Shown here: positions 46,540-56,797 of the stretch, piece by piece
Numbering within the stretch: position 1 is the first letter of the stretch
Layout of the letters: every line of letters begins with the position of its first letter
Assembly: GCA_000435495.1 (NCBI GenBank)
Contig: FR884055.1
Span: forward strand, 73,431-137,430
From: Firmicutes bacterium CAG:552
Lineage (GTDB): Bacteria; Bacillota; Clostridia; Christensenellales; Pumilibacteraceae
Direction of reading: 5' to 3'
Length of the DNA: 64,000 nucleotides
Notes under the pieces: model-generated
What the model saw: only the letters and a program-made list of their open reading frames with translations
Told to the model about the DNA's origin: nothing
The model's database searches: none
Position numbers and translations under genes: made by a program

Positions 46540-47667
46540 TTACCAATTTTCGGTGATTTCATCCAACAAATCTTTAAATGTTCTTCTATTTATGTCAGAC
46601 ATAGCCAACAATTTTTCTTCCATGATTTTTTCTCCGTTCTTTAAAACCACGACTCTTCCTATCTCGTCGCCCGCTTTTATCGGTGCCACAGGATTAAACG
46701 AAACGTAGTCGTAAGTTATATCCGGCTTTGCTGCTATATCTTCCAAGATACCTCTATCCGAAGCAGCACGGTATCCTACTTCCTTTTCTTTGCTGCCACT
46801 GACGGCGAACTTTCCTATTTCTTCTTCCTTGTCCAGAACCTTGACATTTTTATAATTTGCAAAGGCGTAATTAAACATTTTACTTACCTCGGCGTTGCGT
46901 GTTTTCGAATTTTCGGCACCTACAACAATCGCAACAAATCTCGTATCGCCTCTTTTAGCAGTAGCGGCAAGACACGAACCGGCTTCCGAAGTATATCCGG
47001 TTTTGCCTCCGTCACAACCTTGATAGAATCTTACCAACTTGTTTGTGTTGCTTAAAGATGTTACTCTGCCACCCGGATGAACGAAATCAAACATCCATAT
47101 TCCCGAATATTCGAAAAATTCCGGTTTTTCGATAAGCTTCATAAACATTTTACCTACGTCTTCTGCGCACGAATATTGATCTTGGTCGGGAAGTCCCGTA
47201 CAATTAACAAACTTAGTGTTTTCCATTTCATATTCGCTCGCCTTTTCGTTCATCAAACATACAAAGCCTTCTACGCTGCCGCTTATATGTTCTGCCAAAG
47301 CCACGCACGAGTCGTTCGCCGAAGCAACTACAATGCTTTTTATAAGTTCGTCTACTTTATAAACGCCACCTGCCTCCAAAAATGCTTGCGAACCGCCCAT
47401 AGACGCAGCGTAATCGCTTACGCTTATCATGTCGTCAACGCTAAGAGAGCCGTTTTCTATGCGTTCGAATATTATGTTAAGCGTCATTATCTTTACCATG
47501 CTTGCGATTTGAGTATGCTTTTGAGCGTTTTCAGAGCCAAGTACGTCTCCGCTGTCCGCAGAAAGAAGTACATACGCTCTTGCGTTTACGTCGGGAGCAG
47601 GCGCAGCCGCAACAAAACATGTAAGCGCAAGCGCTCCGATCAATAAGATTACTATAAGTTTTTTCAT
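46540..47667 (-). CDS. D-alanyl-D-alanine carboxypeptidase, exported (sporulation-linked)
   Basis: A 375-residue precursor with a signal peptide (MKKLIVILLIGALALTCF, cleavage after about residue 22). The active-site motifs are S56-M-V-K59, the SAN triad and KTGYTSEAG. A C-terminal PBP5-type domain is present. It would trim stem-peptide D-Ala residues outside the membrane. It starts 10 bases after spoIVB with AAGGAG six bases before the ATG, so it is in a sporulation operon and may act in cortex or germ-cell-wall synthesis. It differs clearly from the carboxypeptidase at 3202-4302. Confidence 0.92.
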   Translation of the reverse strand: MKKLIVILLIGALALTCFVAAAPAPDVNARAYVLLSADSGDVLGSENAQKHTQIASMVKIMTLNIIFERIENGSLSVDDMISVSDYAASMGGSQAFLEAGGVYKVDELIKSIVVASANDSCVALAEHISGSVEGFVCLMNEKASEYEMENTKFVNCTGLPDQDQYSCAEDVGKMFMKLIEKPEFFEYSGIWMFDFVHPGGRVTSLSNTNKLVRFYQGCDGGKTGYTSEAGSCLAATAKRGDTRFVAIVVGAENSKTRNAEVSKMFNYAFANYKNVKVLDKEEEIGKFAVSGSKEKEVGYRAASDRGILEDIAAKPDITYDYVSFNPVAPIKAGDEIGRVVVLKNGEKIMEEKLLAMSDINRRTFKDLLDEITENW

Positions 47668-47677
47668 ATATTTCTCC

Positions 47678-48673
47678 TTAATTTTTTCGCATCCATTGTG
47701 CGTAAATTCCATATCCTTTGGTCGGGTCGGCAGTAAAAACATGAGTTATTGCTCCCACCAATTTACCGTCTTGCAATATCGGGCTGCCGCTCATTCCCTG
47801 CGTTATCCCGCCGGTCAGTTCCAGCAACTCTTTGTCCGTAATCCGTATAACCATTCCTTTTTCGCTGATTTTATCTTGCTGCGAAGCTTTTATAATCTCT
47901 ATTTCGTACATTTTAGGCGTTTCCGAAACCGTAGTATATACGTATGCCTTGCCCGGCTTTACATTCGCAACCGAAGCGGTTTGTATTTCCGCTCCGCTAT
48001 CTGCAACCATTATGCCGAATAACCCGTAATCGGTATTGGCCAGAACTTCGCCTATTTTTCCGCCTTTTACGTAAGCCAAAAGCTCCCCCGGTTTTCCTCT
48101 TTTACTTTTTGAAATACCGCCGATTTCGCACCGAAATACTTCGCCGCCTGAAATCGGCACGTTACCTGCCACCGAATCTATAACTTTGTGTCCCAGAGCA
48201 GCAAAAAAGCCGTTATCTCTTGTAAAAGTAGTCATTCCCGCACCGGAAATTTTGTCTCTCATGGATATTCCGAGTTCAAAGGTTCCGTTTAAATCTATAA
48301 ACGGAATTAACTCCACGTTTAACTTTTCTCCGTTTCTGACAATGCCGAGTTCAACGGGTTCTCCGTCGGTGTTTTTTAGATAATCTCTTATTTGCCCGCT
48401 GTCTTCAATCTTTTCATCGTCTACGGATACAATCAAATCTCCTCTTCTCAGTTTATTTGCAAAGGTTGCATTTCCTGCTTCGGTTTGCACAAAACCCACC
48501 TCGTCTACGATTACTCCGTCCACATCCAACGAAAAGGCTATAGGATAACCTCCCAATCTTACGTTAAAAAGATAGTCGTTAGCGGCGTAGGCGGTTCTTA
48601 CCGTAAAGCAAAATACGAATATGAGAACGGAAACAATTACAGCCGTTAAACGTTTTGTCGCCCTCGTTGTCAT
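47678..48673 (-). CDS. spoIVB: SpoIVB peptidase
   Basis: A 331-residue serine peptidase of family S55. It has an N-terminal membrane anchor/signal (residues 10-30), a PDZ domain (about 90-140) and the catalytic region with ALGHKVID and GMSGSPI (Ser295). In Bacillus it is secreted from the forespore and triggers activation of sigma-K by cutting SpoIVFA. It follows recN, as in most spore-formers. The gene after it is a DD-carboxypeptidase instead of the usual spo0A. No Shine-Dalgarno is visible; a possible sigma-G promoter ends six bases before the ATG. Confidence 0.94.
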   Translation of the reverse strand: MTTRATKRLTAVIVSVLIFVFCFTVRTAYAANDYLFNVRLGGYPIAFSLDVDGVIVDEVGFVQTEAGNATFANKLRRGDLIVSVDDEKIEDSGQIRDYLKNTDGEPVELGIVRNGEKLNVELIPFIDLNGTFELGISMRDKISGAGMTTFTRDNGFFAALGHKVIDSVAGNVPISGGEVFRCEIGGISKSKRGKPGELLAYVKGGKIGEVLANTDYGLFGIMVADSGAEIQTASVANVKPGKAYVYTTVSETPKMYEIEIIKASQQDKISEKGMVIRITDKELLELTGGITQGMSGSPILQDGKLVGAITHVFTADPTKGYGIYAQWMRKN

Positions 48674-48678
48674 ACGAT

Positions 48679-48707
48679 TAGTTTAGGTAGTCTTGCTGTT
48701 TTTATGC
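48679..48707 (-). promoter_or_regulatory. Possible sigma-G promoter of spoIVB
   Basis: GCATA (complement of 48703-48707) matches the sigma-F/G -35 consensus, followed after 17 bases by TAAACTA (48679-48685), a partial match to the -10. Known sigma-G control of spoIVB in Bacillus supports it; the sequence match is weak. Confidence 0.3.
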
Positions 48708-48757
48708 GATAAAATTACGCCGCAAAGTAAAAACTGACTCTTGTAGCAAAAAATAAC

Positions 48758-48789
48758 CGCCAAAGCGACTTGACCACGCCGCTTTGGCG
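48758..48789 (-). terminator. Terminator after recN
   Basis: CGCCAAAGCG (48758-48767) pairs with CGCTTTGGCG (48780-48789). On the minus strand the stem is followed by GTTATTTTTTGC. It ends the asp23-nusB-...-recN operon before spoIVB. Confidence 0.85.
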
Positions 48790-48871
48790 ATTATTACGTT
48801 TATTACCTATAATGAATTTTTTAAAAACACACGTTCCGTATAAAAAACAATTCGTTAAAATATGCAAATAA

Positions 48872-50569
48872 TTAATGAGAGATTTCTTTAACGTAATCCT
48901 CACACCAACGCTTCAGCTCATCTGCGGCAGCCAGCGCATTTTCGCTTACACCCAAACTTCCGCTGAGCCGAGCAATCTCCTTAACCATTCCTTCTCTCTG
49001 TAAATTATCTATAAGCGTCACAGTGCTGCCGTCGATTACCTTCTTTTCTATAAAAAACTGCGAACTCGCCATAGCGGCTATCTGCGGAAGATGCGTAACG
49101 CACATAACTTGATGCGAGAGCGAAATCTGAGCTAGTTTTTTTGCCACGGCCCTGCCCACGCTGCCACTGATTCCCGTATCTATTTCATCGAAAATCATAG
49201 TGGGAATATCCCCTTGTTCGCCGTTTATTGCCTTTAACGCAAGCATAAAACGAGACATTTCACCACCGGAAATTACTTTTATCATGGGCTGCAACGGCTG
49301 TCCGGCATTGGCTGAAAAATAAAATTCAAAAGAATCCATGCCCTTTTCGGATACAAATTTTTCGCATGCGTCTCTTTCAGGCAAAGCTGCAAAGTGAACG
49401 GAAAAATCGGCAGACGCCATTCCGAGCTCTCCGAGCGACGCTAAAACTTCGTTTCGGAACTTTTCTGCTTCGACTCGCCTTCCCCGACTGAGTTTAACAG
49501 ACAACAAGTATATTTCGTCCAACAAACGTTCTTTACGAATAAGTAACTCGGTATAATTTTTATCTGCGTTTTTTAACTTAAAAAGTCGATCGCTTGCTTC
49601 TTCTAAAAACTTTCGCATAGAGGCATAATCGCCGTATTTTTTACGTAAATTCTTGATTACATCCAATCTGTATTCTATAGCGTCAGTGTCTATAGGCTCC
49701 TGACACTCGTCGATACAATCTCTGATGCCGTCACATATGTCCGACAACTCGTCGTTTAAAGCGTCGATTCTTGCGGCAAGATCTCTGTACTCCTTGTTAT
49801 ATAAGCCGATAGAGTCTAAATTATCGCACGCTTCCGATAAAAATGTCGCAGCGTTTTCTTCCCCTTCCTCCAGCGAATTTATAGATTCTGATAGCGCCGA
49901 GCTGATTTTTTCGGCAGCAGCCGCCATCTTTCTTTTTTCGCCGAGTTCTTGTTCCTCGCCGTCCTTTACATCCGCTTTTTCTATTTCTTCGATTTGATAA
50001 GCAAGTATATCAATCTCTCTTTCTCGGCTTCCGGCATCGCCTATGTCATCGAGTTCTTTTACGACAATCTTAAATTTTTTTACAGATTCAGACAATTCTT
50101 GCAACAATTTTTGTATATTATGTCTGGCATAATAATCAAAAATTCGCTGTTGCTCACTGATTTTTGCTATAGAAAGATAATCATGCTGACCATACACGTC
50201 AATCAGCGCTGCAGCTATCGGTCTCAGCATGGAAAGCGAAACGTTACGTCCGTTCACCCTAACTTCATTTTTTCCGGCAGAGGAAAAACGCCTTGTCACG
50301 ATTATCGGATCTTCGGCTTCCAATCCTATGTCCTCAATTGCGTTACAAGCCTTTTCGGTAAGATCGAATACGCCCTCTACATAGCCGCTGTCTTCACCGT
50401 AACGCAGCAAAGACTTATCGTATTTTTCGCCTATAAGCAGCATAATCGCATCCACGATTATAGACTTGCCTGCGCCGGTTTCTCCGCTGAGAACGTTTAG
50501 CCCTTGCGAAAATTCCAACCGAGCGTCCCCTATAAGTACCAGATTTTTTATCGTAAGACTTCTTAACAT
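48872..50569 (-). CDS. recN: DNA repair protein RecN
   Basis: A 566-residue SMC-like ATPase. Walker A GETGAGKS is at 29-36, two long coiled-coil arms fill the middle (about 150-360), and the C-terminal half has the signature SGGEMSRFMLALK and Walker B TMIFDEIDTGISG. RecN acts early at double-strand breaks. The ATG lies one base after the argR stop; an in-frame extension to 50659 overlaps argR and is rejected. The argR-recN-spoIVB order is conserved in spore-formers. Confidence 0.95.
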   Translation of the reverse strand: MLRSLTIKNLVLIGDARLEFSQGLNVLSGETGAGKSIIVDAIMLLIGEKYDKSLLRYGEDSGYVEGVFDLTEKACNAIEDIGLEAEDPIIVTRRFSSAGKNEVRVNGRNVSLSMLRPIAAALIDVYGQHDYLSIAKISEQQRIFDYYARHNIQKLLQELSESVKKFKIVVKELDDIGDAGSREREIDILAYQIEEIEKADVKDGEEQELGEKRKMAAAAEKISSALSESINSLEEGEENAATFLSEACDNLDSIGLYNKEYRDLAARIDALNDELSDICDGIRDCIDECQEPIDTDAIEYRLDVIKNLRKKYGDYASMRKFLEEASDRLFKLKNADKNYTELLIRKERLLDEIYLLSVKLSRGRRVEAEKFRNEVLASLGELGMASADFSVHFAALPERDACEKFVSEKGMDSFEFYFSANAGQPLQPMIKVISGGEMSRFMLALKAINGEQGDIPTMIFDEIDTGISGSVGRAVAKKLAQISLSHQVMCVTHLPQIAAMASSQFFIEKKVIDGSTVTLIDNLQREGMVKEIARLSGSLGVSENALAAADELKRWCEDYVKEISH

Positions 50570-50570
50570 A

Positions 50571-50990
50571 TCAGCTAAATATTTTTCTGAACTCTTCTGC
50601 CGCTTTCTCTGCGTCCGAACTAGTCGCACATATCGCCAAAACGGCATTTTCTCCCGCAACGCAACCGATAACCGAACTCATTTTGTCCACCACCACCCCG
50701 ACTGCGTTTGCGCAACCGGCAAGAGTCTTTATAACAATAATATTGCTCGCAAGATCCACCGAAAGCACTGCCGACTTAAATATCTGCGCAATACGATCGC
50801 TTACGGCATCCTTCTCCGGCGCAACATAGCGAGACTTTACCAAGCCTAGTTCTTTTATGTCTCTCGACACCGTGGCTTGCGTAACATTATAATTAAGCGC
50901 TCTCAATTCATCGGCGAGCTGTTCCTGCGTTTCGATATTTTTGGCGGCTATAAGCTCCAAAATACGCATCTGTCTTTCGTTTCTTTCCAT
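50571..50990 (-). CDS. argR: Arginine repressor ArgR/AhrC
   Basis: A 139-residue regulator with an N-terminal winged helix (MERNERQMRILELIAAKN, then LNYNVTQATVSRDIKELGL as recognition helix) and a C-terminal arginine-binding hexamerisation domain with the GxVAGENAVL-type segment. ArgR represses arginine synthesis and activates catabolism when arginine is bound. It follows nadK by three bases. No arginine gene is in the window, so targets are elsewhere. Confidence 0.95.
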   Translation of the reverse strand: MERNERQMRILELIAAKNIETQEQLADELRALNYNVTQATVSRDIKELGLVKSRYVAPEKDAVSDRIAQIFKSAVLSVDLASNIIVIKTLAGCANAVGVVVDKMSSVIGCVAGENAVLAICATSSDAEKAAEEFRKIFS

Positions 50991-50993
50991 ACG

Positions 50994-51818
50994 TTAGTTA
51001 CCTCCGACGAGTTTGGATAAAATTTTCTGATAATAATTGCAGCCATTAGGCTTAATGAACGACAAAAAACGAGGCGAACGAACAATTCGGACGCCCACGT
51101 TTAGCGGCACATATGCCTCTTCCACTCCGTCCACGATCAAAAGAGCATCGGTATAGGACTTCTCTACAGATATTTCCACTTCGTCCTTCCCGTCAATTAC
51201 GATGGGTCTGGAGCTAAGACTGTGAGCATTAAGCGGAGTAATACACATCACGTCGGCAGACGGAGCGACTATCGGTCCGCCCGCAGCCAAAGAATATGCC
51301 GTAGACCCCGTAGCAGAGCAGACTATCAGCCCGTCGCTATGATATCTGTTGACAGGCATGCCGTTGACTTTAACGTCTAAAGTCAGCATTTTGGTATCTC
51401 CTCTGTTTACTATCGCATCATTTAGCGCAAAAAAACTTTTGTCTTTATAATCCACCCTAAGTACGCTTCGCCTTTCGATAAAATAATCTTTTTTCAAAAT
51501 TATATTTGTAAGATCTTTTATCTGATTTGTTTCAAAATCGGCAAGAAATCCCACTGTGCCTACATTGATACCCAAAACAGGAATGTCTGCCGCCATGCAT
51601 CTTGACGCCAGCATAATTATCGTGCCGTCACCGCCGACGGTAATCAGCATATCAAGACCACTGAAATCATCCTCGTTAAAACAAGGGACATCACTGTACC
51701 TATCTTTAACCTCGTTGTTTACGGCAAATTTAACGCCGCCGCATCGCAACGTCTTCACGACGGTGTCCGTAATCTTATAATCTTTGTCTTTAAATGTATT
51801 GGAGTAAACGCCTATCAT
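50994..51818 (-). CDS. nadK: NAD kinase
   Basis: A 274-residue kinase with [12 protein letters not shown] (the GGDGT motif) near residue 63 and the C-terminal sugar-binding [24 protein letters not shown] region read in parts. It phosphorylates NAD to NADP. The ATG at 51818 has AAGGA four bases upstream; longer in-frame starts (51854, 51935) overlap dxs or lack a ribosome site. It lies 76 bases after the dxs stop in the same operon. Confidence 0.94.
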   Translation of the reverse strand: MIGVYSNTFKDKDYKITDTVVKTLRCGGVKFAVNNEVKDRYSDVPCFNEDDFSGLDMLITVGGDGTIIMLASRCMAADIPVLGINVGTVGFLADFETNQIKDLTNIILKKDYFIERRSVLRVDYKDKSFFALNDAIVNRGDTKMLTLDVKVNGMPVNRYHSDGLIVCSATGSTAYSLAAGGPIVAPSADVMCITPLNAHSLSSRPIVIDGKDEVEISVEKSYTDALLIVDGVEEAYVPLNVGVRIVRSPRFLSFIKPNGCNYYQKILSKLVGGN

Positions 51819-51894
51819 AGTTTCCTTATCGGCACAAAGCCTCGAGACAATCATCTTGCATAATCGTTTTGCATGCCCCGTCGCATAAAGTATA

Positions 51895-53700
51895 CTATAT
51901 CTCGAATTGTTTTTCCAACCTTTTAAGCTCTGCATTTACGATATTTTGAATATTTTTTTTGGTTATTCCCGATTTTTCCAGTGCAAAAGAACAATTTCGC
52001 TCGTCGCTGAATTCGTCTTTATGCCCGATTGCAAGGACTCTTTTACTTCCTCCGAAATACGCCGAAACACTATAACCGAATCCGCCGAGCAGAACGTTAT
52101 CTTCAACCGTCACTATCGTACCTTTGATTTTATTTAAAAATTTAACATCAAGCGGCTTTATAAACCGAGCGTTTACAACGTTTGCGCCCTCTACACCCAA
52201 TGCAATTTCCACGGTTTTTCCTGTTGCAAGAATTGTAATCGGACTTTTTTCGTCTTTAAGAACTTTCCATTCCGTAGAATCTATCTTGTCACATTTTTGC
52301 AGCTCTCTTACGTACGATTTCGGATATCTGATTGCTATAGGTTTATCGTATGAATACGCAAACTTAATCATTTCGGTGAGTTCGCTACCGTCGCACGGCG
52401 TCCCTATAGTCATGTTAGGCATAAGCGAAAGATAAGAAAAGTCAAATACTCCTTGATGAGTAACGCCGTCCGCTCCAACCATTCCCGCTCTGTCTATAAG
52501 AAAAACAACAGGCAAATCGTTTATACATACGTCGTGTAACACTTGGTCAAACGCTCGCTGCAAAAAAGTGGAATACACGCAAAAAAACGGTTTAACTCCG
52601 CCTTTTGCAAAGCCGGCGCAAAGAGATACGGCATGCTGCTCGGCTATCGCTACGTCAAAAAATCTATCGGGATATTCTTTCGCAAATGCTCCCAACCCCG
52701 TTCCGTCCGTCATTGCCGCCGTAACCGCAACCAAATTATCGTATTCCGCAGCAAGAGAACACAACGTTTCGCCTGCGACCAATGAAAACGACTTTTCTTC
52801 ATTGCAGTCCGACGAAACTCCGTGAAAAATATCCGGCCTAAGCTGCGCAGCAAGTACGCCCTTTCCTTTTTGCGTAAGCAGATGGATAATCGCAGGCGAC
52901 TCTGCCTTAGCAACGCTTAGAGCACCCGAAATCGTCTTTATATCATGACCGTCATACGGCCCGTAATATCTGATACCGAATTTATCGAAAAAACTATTCC
53001 CGTAATAACGTTTTTTTATAGCGTTTTTTATAGCTCGCATACCGCTAAAAATCGTTTTTCCGACAAACGGCAAGCCTAAAACTCCGCTTTTTAGCCGAGT
53101 TTTATACTTAACGAAATCCTTATTTATACGTAGCTTATTAAAGTAGCGACTAATTGCGCCGACATTAGGACTAATAGACATGCCGTTATCGTTAAGAATG
53201 ATCGTAAGCTTTGCCTTCCTTTCGCCCAAGTCGTTTAACGCTTCATAAATTTCACCGCTAGTAAAAGCTCCGTCGCCTACTACCGCAACGACGTGTCTGT
53301 CGCCGCTCAGCAGCTCATTCGCACGAGCAAGTCCGAGCGCTAAAGACAGCGAATTGCCGCTGTGTCCCGTAATAAACGGATCTGACGGACTTTCGACTGG
53401 AGACGGAAACCCTGACGCCCCTCCGTCATGACGAAGATTTTCCATCAACTCGCCTCTCCCGGTAAGAAGTTTATGCGCATAACATTGATGTCCTACGTCC
53501 CACACTATATAGTCCTTGTCCAAATCTAAAACTTTGTGCAATGCTATAGTAAGCTCAACTGCGCCGAGGTTAGAAGCAAGATGTCCGCCGTTTTTTTGCG
53601 TGACGGAAATGATGCGTTTTCGCAAAGAATTCGCAAGCTCGTTAAGCTCGTTATAGCTTAATTTTTTTACGTCCATATTGTCGGAAAAAAAATCAGTCAA
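51895..53700 (-). CDS. dxs: 1-deoxy-D-xylulose-5-phosphate synthase
   Basis: A 601-residue thiamine-diphosphate enzyme. GGHLASNLG and [10 protein letters not shown] are at the N-terminus, the cofactor motif [16 protein letters not shown] is near residue 142, and the transketolase pyrimidine and C-terminal domains follow. It makes DXP from pyruvate and glyceraldehyde-3-phosphate, the first step of the MEP isoprenoid pathway; ispA upstream uses its products. The start is uncertain: TTG at 53700 (weak GTAGGT upstream, eight-base overlap with ispA) or ATG at 53676 (no clear ribosome site). Confidence 0.95.
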   Translation of the reverse strand: MTDFFSDNMDVKKLSYNELNELANSLRKRIISVTQKNGGHLASNLGAVELTIALHKVLDLDKDYIVWDVGHQCYAHKLLTGRGELMENLRHDGGASGFPSPVESPSDPFITGHSGNSLSLALGLARANELLSGDRHVVAVVGDGAFTSGEIYEALNDLGERKAKLTIILNDNGMSISPNVGAISRYFNKLRINKDFVKYKTRLKSGVLGLPFVGKTIFSGMRAIKNAIKKRYYGNSFFDKFGIRYYGPYDGHDIKTISGALSVAKAESPAIIHLLTQKGKGVLAAQLRPDIFHGVSSDCNEEKSFSLVAGETLCSLAAEYDNLVAVTAAMTDGTGLGAFAKEYPDRFFDVAIAEQHAVSLCAGFAKGGVKPFFCVYSTFLQRAFDQVLHDVCINDLPVVFLIDRAGMVGADGVTHQGVFDFSYLSLMPNMTIGTPCDGSELTEMIKFAYSYDKPIAIRYPKSYVRELQKCDKIDSTEWKVLKDEKSPITILATGKTVEIALGVEGANVVNARFIKPLDVKFLNKIKGTIVTVEDNVLLGGFGYSVSAYFGGSKRVLAIGHKDEFSDERNCSFALEKSGITKKNIQNIVNAELKRLEKQFEI

Positions 53701-54520
53701 CCAATATACCTACCAATTTATCTATCAAGCCTGTGAAAAAATCACTGTTTATGCCAGACATAACAAGTGATTTTTTGGCATTATCTGCAGCTTCGATAGC
53801 CATTTTTTTCGATTTTTCAGGTCCATAGAGCGAAACAATAGACTGCGACGATACTTCGCCCTTTTCTTTTATATCGGCAAAATCATCGCAAATTTGAAAA
53901 CAAAAACCGTAATTGTAAACATATTCGTTTAATCGGTTTATCGTATTTTGCGGCAGCTTTGCGATAACTGCGCCGGCATATACCGCCCCCCACATAAGGT
54001 AACAAGTCTTACGTCTATACACGTCAAACACGTCCGACAGAGGCGACGTCGACGCAAATTCCAAGAACTGTCCGCCTATCACACCGGAGCCTCCGCTAAG
54101 CACCGAAAATGCGTATGCGGCATTTACAAAATTTTTATCATAACCGGAAATTTTTATCGCATCCAAAATCAGTGTATAGGCGTAGTTCAGTAATGCGTCT
54201 CCTGCAAGCAGAGCAAACGTTTCTCCGTACTTAGCATGACACGAAGGCATACCTCGCCTGATTGAGTCATTATCCATGCACGGCAAATCGTCATGAACCA
54301 AAGTATACTGATGGAGGCACTCTATCGCAACTGCAAATTTTTCCACAGCTTCGTTTGCATCGTTTCCGCTTAACGAATATGTTTCCAAAAACATCAAAGG
54401 CCTAAGTCTCTTGCCCCCGGTAGAAAAAACGTAGTTTATAATTTCCAAAAGTTTTACGTCAAATCCCGCCCTACTTATCTCTCTGTTTATAAGAATATCT
54501 ATATCTTCTTTTGTTTTCAT
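53693..54520 (-). CDS. ispA: Polyprenyl synthetase, geranyl/farnesyl diphosphate synthase
   Basis: A 275-residue all-helical synthase. The first Asp-rich motif is HDDLPCMDND, followed by RRGMPSCHAKYGE, and the second is CDDFAD. The family condenses isopentenyl diphosphate with allylic diphosphates to make C10-C20 prenyl chains for quinones and cell-wall carrier lipid. It lies between xseB (four bases) and dxs (overlap), the usual Firmicutes order. Chain length is not certain from sequence. Confidence 0.93.
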   Translation of the reverse strand: MKTKEDIDILINREISRAGFDVKLLEIINYVFSTGGKRLRPLMFLETYSLSGNDANEAVEKFAVAIECLHQYTLVHDDLPCMDNDSIRRGMPSCHAKYGETFALLAGDALLNYAYTLILDAIKISGYDKNFVNAAYAFSVLSGGSGVIGGQFLEFASTSPLSDVFDVYRRKTCYLMWGAVYAGAVIAKLPQNTINRLNEYVYNYGFCFQICDDFADIKEKGEVSSQSIVSLYGPEKSKKMAIEAADNAKKSLVMSGINSDFFTGLIDKLVGILVD

Positions 54521-54524
54521 AACG

Positions 54525-54719
54525 TTATTCCGAAAAAAGACTGTCCATTTCGCTTTTTATCTGATTCAATTTCCCCTTATATTCTTTAAGAAGGTTCATA
54601 CATTCTTTCGTGATACTAAGTCCCTCTTCAAACAGCCTCATACCTTCTTCTATCGAAACGCCGCTTTCCATTTCTTTTGTAAGTTCTTCCAACCTTTTAA
54701 GGCTCTCTTCTATATTCAT
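54525..54719 (-). CDS. xseB: Exodeoxyribonuclease VII small subunit
   Basis: A 64-residue helical protein starting MNIEESLKRLEELTKEME, followed by the conserved GVSIEEGMRLFEEGLSIT. It partners XseA to degrade single-stranded DNA. GGAG lies four bases before the ATG, and the start overlaps the xseA 3' end by 23 bases. A longer frame to 54758 lies within xseA. Confidence 0.93.
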   Translation of the reverse strand: MNIEESLKRLEELTKEMESGVSIEEGMRLFEEGLSITKECMNLLKEYKGKLNQIKSEMDSLFSE

Positions 54720-55953
54720 ATTTCTCCTTCGAGGTAACCTTTGCCATTGCGCAGCCATCGCTAAGCAGCACCTTTAGCAAGTCGCCCTCTTTTACGTCCC
54801 CGATACAGGCTACGCTTTTGCCGTCAACAAGTACTTTTGCATAGCCACCTGACAAAATTTTGAGCGGACTCGACTTATCCAATCGTGCCGACGCCTCGCT
54901 CAATTTAACAAATGCAGCGTTTATATTGTTAGACACAGCAACGTTTTGCGCCACGCAGAATTTCGAAATCTCGTTTCGCTTTTTATTTATCAGTTCACTT
55001 TCCATATCGGAAATATTCCACAGAAATCTGTTTAATTTTACTTTTACCGTAGTTATTGCCGCTGCCTGCGCCGAAGCCAATCGTTGTGAAGAAATTACAA
55101 TGTCGGAGCAAGACTTATCATAACCGCTTCGATAGATTTCGAACAATCTCTTAAGTGTATTTTCTATTTTCGTAACAGCCGCAGCATTATTATCCGATAT
55201 AAGTTCTGCCGCTATGCTGGGGGTACCCGCCCTAATCGATGCGGCAAAGTCGCAAAGCGTATAATTTACTTCGTGACCTACAGCCGATATCAGCGGAATA
55301 TTACATGCGCCTACCGCTCTTGCAACGTCTTCGGTATTAAATGCCTTTAAATTATCCTCCGAGCCGCCGCCTCTAGCCACGACAATCACGTCATAGTCTT
55401 TTGCAGAAGCCTTAAGTACGGCATTACTTATCATTTTATTGGCGTTATCGCCCTGTACCCTTACGTCGTATACATCCACGTCGATATAACGGCACCGGGA
55501 GCGAGAAAGTACGGACATAAAATCATGCAAAACGGCTCCGTCCGAGCTTGTAATCAATGCAACTTTTTGAATAAAAACAGGCAAATGTAGCGTCTTATCG
55601 AATACTCCGTCCGCTTTAAGCGATAACTTTAACTTTTCCAAATCACTTGCGATGTTTCCTTTCCCGCATTTGAAAGCGAAAGCAACCGCAAACGAAATTT
55701 TTCCGGTTTTTGCGTAAAACTTAACAGTTCCTGTCAAGGCAATCATGTCGCCTACGGAAAACTCCAATTTTGATCCGAATTTAACGCACGACAAAACACA
55801 TTCGCCATCTTTTATCGTAACAAACGTGTTTGCTCCGGAAAATTTAATTTCAAAAACTTCCCCCTGCACCGTAATATCATGTAGCAGCAGCTCGTCTTCG
55901 AAAACTGTTTTTATATAATTATTTAATTGCGATACCGAAAGTATTTTATTCAA
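54697..55953 (-). CDS. xseA: Exodeoxyribonuclease VII large subunit
   Basis: A 418-residue protein with an N-terminal OB-fold (about 1-100: LSVSQLNNYIKTVFED, TVQGEVFE) and the catalytic domain with ALITSSDGAVLHDF, VVARGGGSEDNL and SAVGHEVNYTLCDFAA, then a coiled-coil region and a C-terminal SGGYAKV strand. It digests single-stranded DNA from both ends. It overlaps folD by eight bases and xseB by 23 bases. Confidence 0.95.
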   Translation of the reverse strand: MNKILSVSQLNNYIKTVFEDELLLHDITVQGEVFEIKFSGANTFVTIKDGECVLSCVKFGSKLEFSVGDMIALTGTVKFYAKTGKISFAVAFAFKCGKGNIASDLEKLKLSLKADGVFDKTLHLPVFIQKVALITSSDGAVLHDFMSVLSRSRCRYIDVDVYDVRVQGDNANKMISNAVLKASAKDYDVIVVARGGGSEDNLKAFNTEDVARAVGACNIPLISAVGHEVNYTLCDFAASIRAGTPSIAAELISDNNAAAVTKIENTLKRLFEIYRSGYDKSCSDIVISSQRLASAQAAAITTVKVKLNRFLWNISDMESELINKKRNEISKFCVAQNVAVSNNINAAFVKLSEASARLDKSSPLKILSGGYAKVLVDGKSVACIGDVKEGDLLKVLLSDGCAMAKVTSKEKYEYRREP

Positions 55954-56794
55954 GCTGCAAAGCCGCCTTCATAACATTGCTGAGCAACATAGCTATCGTC
56001 ATCGGACCGACTCCGCCGGGAACGGGCGTTATAAAATCCGCCACTTTGCTCACGCTCTCGAAATCGGCGTCACCGCAAACGTTCTTTCCTTCTCGATTCA
56101 TACCCACGTCTATAACTATGCAACCTTTTTTTACCATATCGCCTCGCAAAAAGCCCTTTTTGCCTACGGCTACAACTATTATGTCCGCATTTAACGTAAA
56201 ATCCTTAAAATTGGTCGTGTGTGAATGGCACATCGTTACGGTGGCGTGATTTTCGAGCAGTAAGAGTGCGGTCGGTTTACCTACGATATTGCTTCTTCCT
56301 ATTACTACTGCGTTTGCTCCGTCGATTTTACGCCCGGTCGATTTTATAAGTTCGATAATTCCGCACGGCGTGCATGCGTTTAGCGCCGGATTGCCCAGCA
56401 TAAGATTACCTGCGTTTTCCGCCAAGAATCCGTCGGCGTCTTTGTTTACCGAGATATGCGACAATACGACATTTTCCCTGATATGTTCGGGAAGCGGCAA
56501 TTGAACCAATATGCCGTCTACGTCGGCATCGTCGTTAAGTCTCGTTATAAGCTCAACCAACTCCGTTTCAGTGGTAGAATACGGCAATCTATACTCAAAC
56601 GATTTGATGTTATTTTGCTCGCACGCTTCCATTTTGCGAGTAACATAAATCTCGCTCGCAAAGTCGTTACCTACCAAAATCACTGCAAGTCCGGGTTTTC
56701 TTCCGGTGCGTTGCTCGTAAGCCATTGCCTGACGTTTGATATCAGCTTTAATCTCGGCGGCGATTTTTACTCCGTCTATAATTTGTGCGCTCAA
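55946..56794 (-). CDS. folD: Methylenetetrahydrofolate dehydrogenase / methenyltetrahydrofolate cyclohydrolase
   Basis: A 282-residue bifunctional enzyme. YVTRKMEACEQ carries the catalytic Tyr and Lys region; DADGFL, GRSNIVGKPTA (NADP-binding) and PVPGGVGPMTIAML follow. It interconverts methylene-, methenyl- and formyl-tetrahydrofolate, supplying formyl groups for Fmt and purine synthesis. It starts three bases after the nusB stop. Confidence 0.96.
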   Translation of the reverse strand: MSAQIIDGVKIAAEIKADIKRQAMAYEQRTGRKPGLAVILVGNDFASEIYVTRKMEACEQNNIKSFEYRLPYSTTETELVELITRLNDDADVDGILVQLPLPEHIRENVVLSHISVNKDADGFLAENAGNLMLGNPALNACTPCGIIELIKSTGRKIDGANAVVIGRSNIVGKPTALLLLENHATVTMCHSHTTNFKDFTLNADIIVVAVGKKGFLRGDMVKKGCIVIDVGMNREGKNVCGDADFESVSKVADFITPVPGGVGPMTIAMLLSNVMKAALQLE

Positions 56795-56797
56795 GGA

